The notes under the pieces are model-generated. The model ran no database searches. It was not told where the DNA came from and worked only from the letters and a program-made list of their open reading frames with translations. Shown in pieces: positions 1-6,784 of a DNA stretch of 12,223 bases (positions are counted from its first letter, which is position 1; each line of letters opens with the position of its first letter). The stretch covers positions 1 through 12,223 of the forward strand of contig SLHT01000089.1 in the NCBI GenBank assembly GCA_007136055.1, written 5' to 3'. Source of the DNA: Syntrophomonadaceae bacterium. Its GTDB lineage: Bacteria > Bacillota > Dethiobacteria > DTU022. The position numbers and the translations under genes were made by a program.

Positions 1-392
1 ATGTTGAGGTATCATCGGCCGGATTATCTGCAATAGCAGGTGAGAAAGCCTCGGAGCCTGTTAGGAAATATTTTAGCACCAATAACCCGGAACTTAACAA
101 GCACCTTGCAAGGCCGCTTGACTATGACCTGATCGATGATTCTGATATAGTCTTGGTTATGACAAGAGACCATAAGCGCGAGCTGCTGGCCCGCTTTCCA
201 AGAGCAGCCAATAAAACCTTTTTGCTTAAGGAGTTTGCTGATCTGACTGAGGACGGTGTCGATTTGGTAGATCCCGCCGGCTATGGGCCGGAAAAATATT
301 ACCAGGTTTTAGAGGATATACGTGCCTGTATAAAGAAGGTTACTTTGAAATTAAAGGAGGGCTCGCAGGATGAAAGTGGCCCTGGGGAATGA
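1..392 (+). CDS. Low-molecular-weight protein tyrosine/arginine phosphatase (YwlE-like), 5' end outside window
   Basis: The reading frame is open from base 3 to the TGA ending at 392, giving about 129 visible residues; the N-terminus with the CX5R catalytic P-loop lies upstream. The visible part begins VEVSSAGLSA, a typical strand after the P-loop of this family. It continues with DIVLVMTRDHKREL (codons from about 147), the conserved helix-strand segment, and ends in the acid loop DPAGYGPEKYY, where the Asp at 270-272 is the expected general acid. The family dephosphorylates phosphotyrosine or, in YwlE-type members, phosphoarginine. The residue that separates the two lies in the missing P-loop, so the substrate cannot be decided here. 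Position directly before rpiB matches B. subtilis ywlE-ywlF, which favours the arginine phosphatase. The gene overlaps rpiB by 23 bases, implying translational coupling. Confidence 0.88.
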   Translation, partial: VEVSSAGLSAIAGEKASEPVRKYFSTNNPELNKHLARPLDYDLIDDSDIVLVMTRDHKRELLARFPRAANKTFLLKEFADLTEDGVDLVDPAGYGPEKYYQVLEDIRACIKKVTLKLKEGSQDESGPGE

Positions 393-810
393 CCACGCCG
401 GATATTTACTCAAAGAAAGTATAATCGGGCACCTTAATACAACCAGGCGTTCTTGCAAGGATTTTGGCGTATTATCTGAAGAAAGCGTTGATTATCCCGA
501 CATTGTTGCTTTAGTGGTTAAAGCAGTGCTGTCCGGGGAGTATGATTGCGGCATATTAATTTGTGGAACGGGAATTGGGATGTCTATAGCTGCTAATAAG
601 TATAAAGGAATCAGGGCTGCCCTCTGTGGCGAAGCCTACAGCGCCCGCTGTGCCCGGGAACATAACAATGCCAATGTTTTAACTATGGGCTCTCGGGTGA
701 CCGGTCAGGGCCTCGCCGTTGATATAGCAGAGACTTTTTTAACTGCATCATTTGAAGGGGGCAGGCATAACCGGCGTCTGGAGAAAATTATTGCAATAGA
801 GAACAAGTAA
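370..810 (+). CDS. rpiB: Ribose-5-phosphate isomerase B (RpiB/LacAB family)
   Basis: A 146-residue protein of usual family length that interconverts ribose-5-phosphate and ribulose-5-phosphate in the cytosolic pentose phosphate pathway. The phosphate/sugar site GNDHAG is at residues 6-11 (D8, H9). The catalytic cysteine is C65 in the motif CGTGIGMSIAANK. The ring-opening histidine is H98 in AREHNNANVL, and the C-terminal phosphate-binding arginines lie in GGRHNRRLEKI (R132, R136). The ATG at 370 has an AGGAGG-like ribosome-binding site at about 355-360. Allose-6-phosphate isomerase activity is possible in this family, but the housekeeping neighbourhood points to ribose-5-phosphate. The start lies inside the phosphatase gene upstream, and glyA follows after 18 bases, so all are probably in one transcript. 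Compared with B. subtilis, no ywlG homologue lies between rpiB and glyA. Confidence 0.96.
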   Translation: MKVALGNDHAGYLLKESIIGHLNTTRRSCKDFGVLSEESVDYPDIVALVVKAVLSGEYDCGILICGTGIGMSIAANKYKGIRAALCGEAYSARCAREHNNANVLTMGSRVTGQGLAVDIAETFLTASFEGGRHNRRLEKIIAIENK

Positions 811-828
811 TGGAGTTGGACAAAACAG

Positions 829-2088
829 ATGAGTATGATAAACAACGAATTAAATCGCAACCCGCTGCAGGCGGTGGATCCGGAAGTATATACTACCATA
901 GCAGCTGAACAGAAAAGGCAGCAGGAAAACTTGATTATGATTGCATCGGAAAACCTGGTTAGCAGGGCTGTTCTCGAGGCCCAGGGTTCGGTTTTAACCA
1001 ATAAGTATGCGGAGGGTTATCCAGGCTCGCGTTATTATGGAGGCTGCACTTATGTGGATCAAGCTGAAAGCCTGGCCTGTGAAAGAGCCAGGCAGATTTA
1101 TAAAGCAGAACATGTCAATGTTCAACCCCATTCAGGAACTTCGGCCAATATGGCAGTTTTTCTGGCTGTGCTCAAGCCGGGAGATCGTATCCTGGGGATG
1201 GATCTCAGTCACGGCGGACACCTGACTCACGGAAGCAAAGTAAATATTTCCGGACGTTACTACCAGTCCTTCAGCTATAAGGTCGAGCCCGACTCATGCC
1301 TCCTTAACCTTGAAGAGGTAAGAAAAACAGCACGCGAGATCAGGCCAAAATTGATCATTGCCGGGGCCAGTTCTTACCCGCGCCTTATTGACTACGATGG
1401 GTTTGCCAATATTGCCCGGGAAATAGGGGCTGTCTTTTTAGTAGATATGGCTCATACAGCCGGGTTGGTTGCTGCCGGAGTGCATCCCAATCCGGTTTTA
1501 TGTTCAGATATTGTTACTGCCACTACTCATAAAACTTTTCGCGGTCCCCGTGGCGGTGTCATATTTTCCCGGCAGAAGTTTGCCGTGTCAATTGACAAGG
1601 CTGTTTTCCCGGGTTTGCAGGGAGGCCCATTAATGCATATTATTGCCGCCAAGGCAGTTGCTTTTAAAGAAGCCCAACTGCCAAGCTATGCAGCCTACCA
1701 GAAAAATGTCCTGGCCAATGCCTCTGCTCTTTCCGAAGCTCTAATCGACCTGGGTTTTTCACTTGTGACAGGTGGCACCGATACTCATTTGGTTCTGGTT
1801 GACTTACGTAACAAAAAGATTTCGGGAATGGAAGCTGAAAAGCTGCTTGAACGAGCAGGTATAATCGTTAATAAAAACGTGATTCCTTTTGACCCCAAAG
1901 GCGCCAATAACCCCAGCGGGATCAGGCTGGGTTCGCCAACTCTCACTTCCCGGGGCATGAAACCACCACAAATGCGTGAAATTGCTGATCTGATCGAGCA
2001 GGCAATAGCCGGTCGCAACAACGGCGGGTCTTTGGCGAGAATTAAACAGCAGGTAGATAGTATGTGCTCTGAATACCCTGCTTATTAA
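829..2088 (+). CDS. glyA: Serine hydroxymethyltransferase
   Basis: A 419-residue PLP enzyme that converts serine plus tetrahydrofolate to glycine plus 5,10-methylene-tetrahydrofolate, the main one-carbon source for thymidylate and purines. The PLP lysine is K235 in TTHKTFRGPRGG. Other family marks are SENLVS (40-45), YAEGYPGSRYYGG (60-72), HSGTSANMAV (101-110), DLSHGGHLTHG (125-135), VDMAHTAGLVAAG (205-217, with PLP-binding Asp206 and His209) and SGIRLGSPTLTSRG (363-376). Length is normal. In the cofactor loop the more usual GSQAN is GTSAN, a mild variation. ATG 829 has a GGAG at 812-815, a rather long 13-base spacer; ATG 835 is a nearby alternative. Its product supplies the methylene-folate used in making dTMP, so it fits with the nearby upp and dCMP deaminase genes. 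Confidence 0.98.
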   Translation: MSMINNELNRNPLQAVDPEVYTTIAAEQKRQQENLIMIASENLVSRAVLEAQGSVLTNKYAEGYPGSRYYGGCTYVDQAESLACERARQIYKAEHVNVQPHSGTSANMAVFLAVLKPGDRILGMDLSHGGHLTHGSKVNISGRYYQSFSYKVEPDSCLLNLEEVRKTAREIRPKLIIAGASSYPRLIDYDGFANIAREIGAVFLVDMAHTAGLVAAGVHPNPVLCSDIVTATTHKTFRGPRGGVIFSRQKFAVSIDKAVFPGLQGGPLMHIIAAKAVAFKEAQLPSYAAYQKNVLANASALSEALIDLGFSLVTGGTDTHLVLVDLRNKKISGMEAEKLLERAGIIVNKNVIPFDPKGANNPSGIRLGSPTLTSRGMKPPQMREIADLIEQAIAGRNNGGSLARIKQQVDSMCSEYPAY

Positions 2089-2098
2089 TCTTAAAAAT

Positions 2099-2103
2099 AG
2101 GAG
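2099..2103 (+). promoter_or_regulatory. Ribosome-binding site deciding the GTG start of upp
   Basis: AGGAG lies 10 bases before GTG 2114. The ATG at 2112 is in another frame and hits a stop after four codons, so GTG is the only reasonable start that preserves the conserved N-terminus. Confidence 0.7.
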
Positions 2104-2113
2104 TTGAGATAAT

Positions 2114-2743
2114 GTGGAACAGGTAGTTGTTGTCGATCATCCACTGGTTCAACACAAATTGACCCAGTGCCGCCGGGTTGAGACTGAAACCTGGCAGTTT
2201 CGCGATCTTGTAGAAGATATTACGGCGCTCCTGCTTTATGAAGCGGTTCGTGATATGGCCACTAAAGAAGAAGAGATCGTTACACCGGTAGGCCCCTGTA
2301 CGGGAAAACTGATCAGCTCAGCGGAGCCGGTATTTGTTGCCGTGCTCAGGGCCGGTTTGGGCATGGTTCCCGGAGCCCTGAAACTGTTTCCCTATGCCCG
2401 GGCAGGCCATATCGGCTTATACCGCGACCATGATACCCATGTCCCCGTTGAATATTATAACAACCTGCCGCCTGATATTAACAACGTGGACTGCTTTTTA
2501 CTAGAACCGATGCTGGCTACCGGCGGGTCTGCTGTGCACGCCCTGACCCTGCTCAAACAGGCTGGCGTGCAAAACATTCGGCTGCTCAGTTTAATTGCCG
2601 CTCCCGAGGGGATTAAAGCAATTACACAGAGCCATCCTGATGTAAAAATCTACCTGGCATCAATTGATGAGAAGTTAAATGAAAAAGCGTATATCGTTCC
2701 CGGCCTGGGAGATGCCGGCGACCGTCTTTTCGGAACAGCCTGA
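2114..2743 (+). CDS. upp: Uracil phosphoribosyltransferase
   Basis: A 209-residue cytosolic salvage enzyme that joins uracil and PRPP to give UMP and pyrophosphate. Visible family marks are VVDHPLVQHKLTQ (6-18), ETPVG-like IVTPVG (55-60), LRAGLGMVPG (78-87), GHIGLYRD (98-105), PVEYYNNLP (111-119), the PRPP-binding loop EPMLATGGSA (131-140), AAPEGI (162-167) and the uracil-binding C-terminus YIVPGLGDAGDR (193-204). The PRPP loop normally begins with Asp (DPMLATGGS); here it is Glu131, a conservative but noticeable change. Translation starts at GTG 2114. The gene lies 25 bases after glyA and 21 bases before the deaminase gene, consistent with one operon. In B. subtilis upp directly precedes the F-type ATPase operon; here the ATPase that follows is V/A-type. 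Confidence 0.97.
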   Translation: MEQVVVVDHPLVQHKLTQCRRVETETWQFRDLVEDITALLLYEAVRDMATKEEEIVTPVGPCTGKLISSAEPVFVAVLRAGLGMVPGALKLFPYARAGHIGLYRDHDTHVPVEYYNNLPPDINNVDCFLLEPMLATGGSAVHALTLLKQAGVQNIRLLSLIAAPEGIKAITQSHPDVKIYLASIDEKLNEKAYIVPGLGDAGDRLFGTA

Positions 2744-2764
2744 TCAAAGAGAGGTGGCCTGTTA

Positions 2765-3208
2765 ATGGAGCGTCCTGACTGGGATCATTATTTTATGCAG
2801 ATAGCATCCGTCGTTGCTACCCGTTCTACCTGCCTGAGACGGCAGGTAGGAGCCCTCATGGTTTATAATAAAAGAATCCTCTCCACGGGGTATAACGGCA
2901 CTCCCAGCGGACTTAGACACTGCAGGGAAGTAGGCTGCCTGAGGGAGGATTTACAAGTTCCCTCGGGTGAAAGGCACGAGCTTTGTCGCGGCCTGCATGC
3001 TGAACAAAACGCCATCATTCAGGCTGCAATTCACGGGGTGGCTATTAAAAACTCGGTTTTATACTGCACCCACTATCCCTGTGCAGTATGCGCGAAAATG
3101 CTGGTTAATGCAGAAGTTAGTTTAATTGTTTTAGAAGGAAACTACCCTGATGATTTGGCAAAAGATATTTTTTCCGAAGCTGGAATCAGGGTTACTTTTA
3201 TAGTATAA
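2765..3208 (+). CDS. dCMP deaminase (ComEB/Dcd family, zinc cytidine-deaminase fold)
   Basis: A 147-residue deaminase. Zinc ligands and catalytic Glu are seen in LHAEQNAI (H78, E80) and PCAVCAKM (C106, C109). The GYNGTPSG segment (42-49) is typical of dCMP deaminases, and C53, C58, C74 and nearby histidines lie where the family often carries a second, structural zinc site. The expected reaction is dCMP to dUMP, the precursor for dTMP, which links it to the methylene-folate made by GlyA. It starts at ATG 2765 after the GAGGTGG ribosome-binding sequence at about 2751-2757. It is shorter than B. subtilis ComEB (about 189 residues) but complete for the catalytic domain. A role in competence, suggested by the comEB name, is not supported here. 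Confidence 0.93.
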   Translation: MERPDWDHYFMQIASVVATRSTCLRRQVGALMVYNKRILSTGYNGTPSGLRHCREVGCLREDLQVPSGERHELCRGLHAEQNAIIQAAIHGVAIKNSVLYCTHYPCAVCAKMLVNAEVSLIVLEGNYPDDLAKDIFSEAGIRVTFIV

Positions 3209-3209
3209 T
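3181..3209 (+). promoter_or_regulatory. Weak candidate promoter for the V/A-ATPase operon
   Basis: A perfect TATAAT lies at 3204-3209, overlapping the stop codon of the deaminase gene, at the head of a 100-base spacer before ntpF. The -35 position (about 3181-3186, TGGAAT, 17-base spacing) matches the consensus poorly, and no TGn extension is present. The spacer (3209-3312) shows no rho-independent terminator, so read-through from the upp cluster is equally possible. It also holds a short dyad TGCTG-G-CAGCA at 3255-3265. Confidence 0.25.
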
Positions 3210-3297
3210 TACTACTGTCTGATGGGCGCGATATGTTTAAATTGTCAGAATATATGCTGGCAGCAGGTTCTTACTTCTCAGTGCAGTATAAAGATAC

Positions 3298-3306
3298 AGG
3301 TGGTGA
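3298..3306 (+). promoter_or_regulatory. Ribosome-binding site for the TTG start of ntpF
   Basis: AGGTGGTGA differs from the ideal AGGAGGTGA by one base. It sits 3 bases before TTG 3310 and 6 before TTG 3313. The second TTG is better spaced, and no in-frame ATG exists nearby. Confidence 0.55.
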
Positions 3307-3312
3307 TGTTTG

Positions 3313-3639
3313 TTGACTGTAGAACTGGTCAAGTCAATTAAAGAATCTGAAAGCAAGGCAGAATCGATTGTCAGGGAAGCTCAGCAGGAAGCCCGCAGGA
3401 TTCAAAAGGATGCTGAGTCTGATGCAAAGTCGATTCAGCAGGAAACAATTGCCGAGGCTGGAAAAGAGGGCAAAGGATTAATTGAAAAAGCCGAAAAAGA
3501 AGCCAGGGCAGAAGCCGAGCCGCTTACTGAGGAGCGCCGTGCTGAAATAGGGCGGCTCAGGAAAAGTGCAGCCGGGCGCATGCAGGAGGCAGTAGCATTG
3601 CTTACCGATAAGGTTGTGAAAACTAATGCCGATAATTGA
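3313..3639 (+). CDS. ntpF: V/A-type ATPase peripheral stalk subunit G/H (NtpF, AhaH-like)
   Basis: A 108-residue, highly charged protein that is almost entirely helical with no glycine- or proline-rich breaks except near residues 55 and 75. The pattern of Glu, Lys, Ala and Gln with hydrophobic residues at coiled-coil spacing, for example ESKAESIVREAQQEARRIQ, is typical of the subunit that pairs with NtpE to form the peripheral stalk holding the A3B3 head still. Sequence alone is weak for such low-complexity helices. However, its place as first gene, directly before ntpI, matches the E. hirae ntp operon and archaeal operons that begin with ahaH. TTG 3310 would add one residue. It overlaps ntpI by 14 bases, so translation is probably coupled. 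Confidence 0.85.
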   Translation: MTVELVKSIKESESKAESIVREAQQEARRIQKDAESDAKSIQQETIAEAGKEGKGLIEKAEKEARAEAEPLTEERRAEIGRLRKSAAGRMQEAVALLTDKVVKTNADN

Positions 3640-5572
3640 GATGAAAAAAGTTTTCCTGCTGGGGCACCGGGAGGAAAGAGAAAATATATTTAACCTCCTC
3701 CATAACCTGGGTAGTGTAGAAATGATTGATGTGAAATCCGGCGAAAGCTGGGAGGAGTTTCAGACCCTTGCAGAACCCGATCAGCCTCCTGAAAGCATTT
3801 CTCAAATAGATGCCACGCGCAGTGATATTCGCTATTGTCTGGATTTTTTCCAGCGTTATTATCCAATCAAGAAAAGTTTTATCCAGCAGTTTACCGGTGG
3901 CAAGCTGGAATTGAGCAAAGAACAGTTTGCTGATTACGTCAATTATCTTGACAGGGCGAGCGAAATTTATGATGCCTGTCGCAAAGTGGAGGACAGGCTG
4001 GCCCGACTTCGTAATCAAGAAACCCAGTCTCGTAACCTGATTGCAGAACTAAAGCCCTGGGAAACCCTTGATTTGCCCCTGGAGCTTGTTAAGGATGGCA
4101 GCTATGCTGCAATGGGTTTTTATACTATTCCCCTGGAGAATTTGTTATCCCTAAAAGAGGCTATGCCAGGGAAGCTTTCCCTCCATTACCTCGAAGAAGT
4201 ATCTACTGATAACGAGTTTGCCTACTTCTATTTTGCCGGTCTGGCTGAAGAAAGGCCGGCCATGGCAGAGCTTTTTAAAGAAAAAACTGTTACGACGGTT
4301 ACTTTCCCAAACTTTTCCGGGACGGCAGCTCAAAACATTGAATCATTATTTAAAAAATTGGATACTCTGAGGGAAGAAAGAACTTCTGTCCTGGCCGAGA
4401 TTGAAACACTGCTGGAGAACCGGCCAATGTTAATGGCCTGTTATGATTACATAGATAACGAATTTATGAAGCATGAAGCAGTATCAAATTTGGCTCGAAC
4501 GGAAAACAGTTTTTTACTCGAAGGATGGGTGCCGGTTCCAGTTTTAGGTGATCTGGAAAAGGCTGTGCATGAAAAGGCTGAAACAGCAGTGCTGGTATCA
4601 AGAGATCCCGAAGCGAGAGAAAATGTTCCGGTACTGCTGCATAATAAAGGACCTGCCGATGCCTATGAAGTGGTAACCAAGCTTTTCAGTACACCACAGA
4701 GGCGGGAGGTTGACCCGACACCGTTGATGGCTCCGTTTTTCTTCATATTTTTTGGTATTTGCCTTGGTGATGCCGGCTACGGGATCCTGCTTGGCCTTCT
4801 TGCTGTATATCTGTCCCGCCAGTTAAAGATCGGGCAAAGCGGACAGCAGCTCCTTAAGCTGCTATTATTAGGGGGCATTTCATCGCTAATCTTCGGTGTC
4901 CTCTTCGGAGGTTATTTTGGTGATTTGATTAAAGTTCCACCCCTCTGGTTCGATCCTCTTGATGAACCGATGCAGATGCTCTATTATTGCTTTGGTATCG
5001 GCCTGGTACATATTTACTTCGGGATGGGTGTGCAGGCTTATCGTAATATCAAGGCCGGTAAGCCCCTGAGTGCTTTGTTTGACCAGGGATTCTGGTTTAT
5101 TTTCTTAAACGGTTTGATCTTGCTCCTGATTCCCGGTCTTGAAGCAGTGGCCAGGAGCATGGCTATTGCGGGAGGTGCCGGGTTGATCCTGACCCAGGGA
5201 CGCAGTCAAAGTGGGATAATCCTGAAATTTTTAAGCGGTGTGCTCAGCCTCTATAACATTACCGGTTACCTGAGCGATGTCCTCTCTTATTCGCGACTAC
5301 TCGCCCTCGGCCTGGCTACCGGAGTTATAGCTGTTGCCATAAATTCCATGGGAGAGATGATTGGAGGTGGCATTGTCGGTACCGCTGTATTGAGTGTGGT
5401 TTTGCTTGGGGGGCACTCCTTTAACATCGTGATTAGTACCTTGAGTTCATATGTTCATACCAGCCGTTTGCAGTACGTGGAGTTTTTCGGTAAATTTTTT
5501 GAAGGCGGCGGCAAGCCATTTAAGCCTTTTGGGAAAAGCGCCAGCTACGTTGATGTGGTTGAGCCTGAATAA
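3626..5572 (+). CDS. ntpI: V/A-type ATPase subunit I (subunit a, membrane stator)
   Basis: A 648-residue protein of normal family length. The cytoplasmic half (about 1-360) begins MPIIEMKKVFLLG, typical of NtpI, and contains long helices around 110-140 and 235-265 that bind the peripheral stalks. From about 367 the protein is a membrane domain with roughly seven to eight segments (near 367-397, 409-431, 450-472, 487-505, 509-524, 534-576, 579-612). It provides the two half-channels through which ions reach the rotor ring. The essential arginine is R557 in YSRLLALGLATG, matching the conserved arginine of yeast Vph1 (R735). A second conserved arginine is R614 in HTSRLQYVEFFGKF, followed by the usual GGGKPFKPF tail. 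It starts inside ntpF and is followed by an AT-rich leader before ntpK. Confidence 0.97.
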   Translation: MPIIEMKKVFLLGHREERENIFNLLHNLGSVEMIDVKSGESWEEFQTLAEPDQPPESISQIDATRSDIRYCLDFFQRYYPIKKSFIQQFTGGKLELSKEQFADYVNYLDRASEIYDACRKVEDRLARLRNQETQSRNLIAELKPWETLDLPLELVKDGSYAAMGFYTIPLENLLSLKEAMPGKLSLHYLEEVSTDNEFAYFYFAGLAEERPAMAELFKEKTVTTVTFPNFSGTAAQNIESLFKKLDTLREERTSVLAEIETLLENRPMLMACYDYIDNEFMKHEAVSNLARTENSFLLEGWVPVPVLGDLEKAVHEKAETAVLVSRDPEARENVPVLLHNKGPADAYEVVTKLFSTPQRREVDPTPLMAPFFFIFFGICLGDAGYGILLGLLAVYLSRQLKIGQSGQQLLKLLLLGGISSLIFGVLFGGYFGDLIKVPPLWFDPLDEPMQMLYYCFGIGLVHIYFGMGVQAYRNIKAGKPLSALFDQGFWFIFLNGLILLLIPGLEAVARSMAIAGGAGLILTQGRSQSGIILKFLSGVLSLYNITGYLSDVLSYSRLLALGLATGVIAVAINSMGEMIGGGIVGTAVLSVVLLGGHSFNIVISTLSSYVHTSRLQYVEFFGKFFEGGGKPFKPFGKSASYVDVVEPE

Positions 5573-5586
5573 GGATAAACTATCAT
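5559..5586 (+). promoter_or_regulatory. Candidate internal promoter before ntpK
   Basis: TTGAGC (5559-5564) and TATCAT (5581-5586) are separated by 16 bases, matching the sigma-70 consensus at 4 of 6 and 5 of 6 positions. It lies at the ntpI/ntpK junction, where extra transcripts for the multi-copy ring subunit would be useful. AT-rich DNA produces such matches by chance, so support is weak. Confidence 0.25.
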
Positions 5587-5641
5587 ATTAATAAGTATAA
5601 ACCTATATAACTTTGATTGAACAAAAAGGGAGGCTTTTAAA
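5573..5641 (+). promoter_or_regulatory. AT-rich leader and strong ribosome-binding site of ntpK
   Basis: This 69-base spacer has about 17 G/C bases (about 25%), far below the surrounding genes. It ends in AAAGGGAGG (5625-5633), 8 bases before ATG 5642. An unstructured A/U-rich stretch before a strong ribosome-binding site can act as a translation enhancer, as known for E. coli atpE. Here that would help make the roughly ten ring copies needed per complex. Confidence 0.5.
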
Positions 5642-6115
5642 ATGACAGGTACTGAAATAGCACTTATGGGGGCTGCATTTGCAGTAGGCCTTGCCGGTAT
5701 CGGTTCGGCGATCGGGGTAGGAATAGTCGGCCAAAGTGCTGCCGGCCTGGTAACCGAGGATCCCGACAAGTTTGGGCAAACACTGCTCCTCCAGGCCTTA
5801 CCCGGGACCCAGGGCATTTATGGATTGCTGGCCGGGTTTTTAATTATGCAGGAAGTTGGAGTAATCGGTGATGCACCGATGTTGGAGTTGGAAGTTGCAA
5901 CGGGATATGCTTTCTTCATGGCTTCTATACCCATTGCCATAGTTGGTTTAGTATCCGGGATTTACCAGGGCAGGGTTTCCGGGGCTGCTGTAGGCCTGGT
6001 AGCCAAGAGGCCTGAAGAACTGGGTAAGGGTATTGTTTACGCGGTAATGGTTGAAACTTATGCGGTTCTGGCTCTGCTTGCTACAATCTTACTGCTCTTT
6101 GGTATAGACGTATAA
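5642..6115 (+). CDS. ntpK: V/A-type ATPase proteolipid subunit K (rotor ring c-subunit, 16-kDa, Na+-type)
   Basis: A 157-residue, very hydrophobic protein of four membrane helices made from two related hairpins (about 5-77 and 85-155). It forms the rotor ring that carries ions past subunit I. The ion-binding carboxylate is E138 in MVETYAVLALL. The matching place in the first hairpin is a Gly in LPGTQGIYG, so there is one carboxylate per four helices, as in E. hirae NtpK. L53, T56, Q57 and Y60 of LPGTQGIY, Q109 of SGIYQGR, and E138 line up with the NtpK residues that bind Na+ (L61, T64, Q65, Y68, Q110, E139). Na+ rather than H+ transport is therefore predicted. A glycine-rich first helix (GLAGIGSAIGVGIVG, 16-30) allows tight ring packing. 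Confidence 0.97.
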   Translation: MTGTEIALMGAAFAVGLAGIGSAIGVGIVGQSAAGLVTEDPDKFGQTLLLQALPGTQGIYGLLAGFLIMQEVGVIGDAPMLELEVATGYAFFMASIPIAIVGLVSGIYQGRVSGAAVGLVAKRPEELGKGIVYAVMVETYAVLALLATILLLFGIDV

Positions 6116-6130
6116 GATATACCGGCATAA

Positions 6131-6135
6131 AGGAG
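6131..6135 (+). promoter_or_regulatory. Ribosome-binding site deciding the ntpE start
   Basis: AGGAG lies 8 bases before ATG 6144. An in-frame GTG at 6135 overlaps the last base of this site and cannot be served by it, so ATG 6144 is chosen. Confidence 0.75.
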
Positions 6136-6143
6136 TGAAGGTT

Positions 6144-6746
6144 ATGAAAGAAGGAGCGGAAAGAATTACTCAGCGCATCCTCGATGATGCACAGGCAAAA
6201 GCAGAATCAATAAAAGCAGAAGCTGCTGAAAAAGCCAAAGCTGTTCGAGATGAAGCCAAACAAAAAGCGGCGCGTAAAAAAGAGGAGATCCTTGCTCAGG
6301 CCGGTAAAGATGCTGAAGAGCAAAAAAGAAGGATACTTGGGGTCGCTCAGCTCGAAGCGCGTAAAGAATTGCTTGCCGCCAAGCAGGAAATGATTGGCGA
6401 GGCTTTTCAAAAGTCCCTGGATCAGTTAACAGCCAGGGATGAAAAGTCATATCTGGAATCCATCCGCGAGATGCTTCTTAATCTTGTAGAAACCGGTACG
6501 GAAACTGTTATTTTCTCTGCCCGTGATTTGGAGAGAATATCAGATCATTATTGGCAAGATGTAAATAAAGCCCTGGCCAATAAGGGCAAGGAAGGAAACC
6601 TTAAACTTTCACAGGAAACCAGGGATATTAAAGGTGGATTCATTCTTCAGGCCGGCGGGGTGGAAATGAACTGTTCATTTGAATCGCTGCTGGAGGAGAA
6701 AAGAGATCAACTGGAGACTGAAGTGGCCACTACACTCTTTAAATAA
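6144..6746 (+). CDS. ntpE: V/A-type ATPase peripheral stalk subunit E (NtpE)
   Basis: A 200-residue protein with a long charged N-terminal helix (about 1-80, rich in Ala, Lys, Glu and Gln, with motifs such as KAESIKAEAAEKAKAV) and a compact alpha/beta C-terminal domain (about 90-200). The helix forms a coiled coil with NtpF, and the globular end grips the top of the A3B3 head, so the pair acts as stator. The segment DIKGGFILQAGGVEMNCSFE near residues 155-175 is the conserved part of the family, comparable to GGFIL/V..DG..D.SF in other members. The family resembles FliH and F-type b/delta stalk proteins, but gene position between ntpK and ntpC fixes the identity. The gene is 28 bases after ntpK. 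Confidence 0.94.
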   Translation: MKEGAERITQRILDDAQAKAESIKAEAAEKAKAVRDEAKQKAARKKEEILAQAGKDAEEQKRRILGVAQLEARKELLAAKQEMIGEAFQKSLDQLTARDEKSYLESIREMLLNLVETGTETVIFSARDLERISDHYWQDVNKALANKGKEGNLKLSQETRDIKGGFILQAGGVEMNCSFESLLEEKRDQLETEVATTLFK

Positions 6747-6753
6747 AGGGAAG

Positions 6754-6769
6754 CTTTCCTCCAGGAAAG
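6754..6769 (+). repeat. Inverted repeat over the ntpC ribosome-binding region
   Basis: CTTTCCT and AGGAAAG form a perfect 7-base dyad separated by CC. As RNA it could fold as a 6-pair stem with a 4-base loop. The right arm includes the first bases of AAAGGAG (6766-6772), the only good ribosome-binding site for ntpC (ATG 6785, 12-base spacer). It has no following T-run, so it is not a terminator. Confidence 0.45.
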
Positions 6770-6784
6770 GAGAGCAAAAAACTA

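Noticed and set aside
705..1001. 98-residue reading frame on the - strand across the rpiB/glyA junction
   Set aside because: It is opposite two conserved genes with no ribosome-binding site or family resemblance; a chance frame.
3255..3265. TGCTGGCAGCA dyad as an operator or terminator
   Set aside because: The arms are only 5 bases with a 1-base centre and no T-run follows; too short to support a regulatory claim.
3222..3365. Short Cys-containing frame beginning at ATG 3222
   Set aside because: It has no ribosome-binding site, runs out of frame into ntpF and resembles no family.
3623..4018. 131-residue reading frame on the - strand
   Set aside because: It lies wholly opposite the well-supported ntpI gene, has no recognisable domain, and its composition reflects the complementary codons.
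6135..6143. GTG start for ntpE
   Set aside because: The GTG overlaps the AGGAG ribosome-binding site itself; ATG 6144 has ideal spacing.
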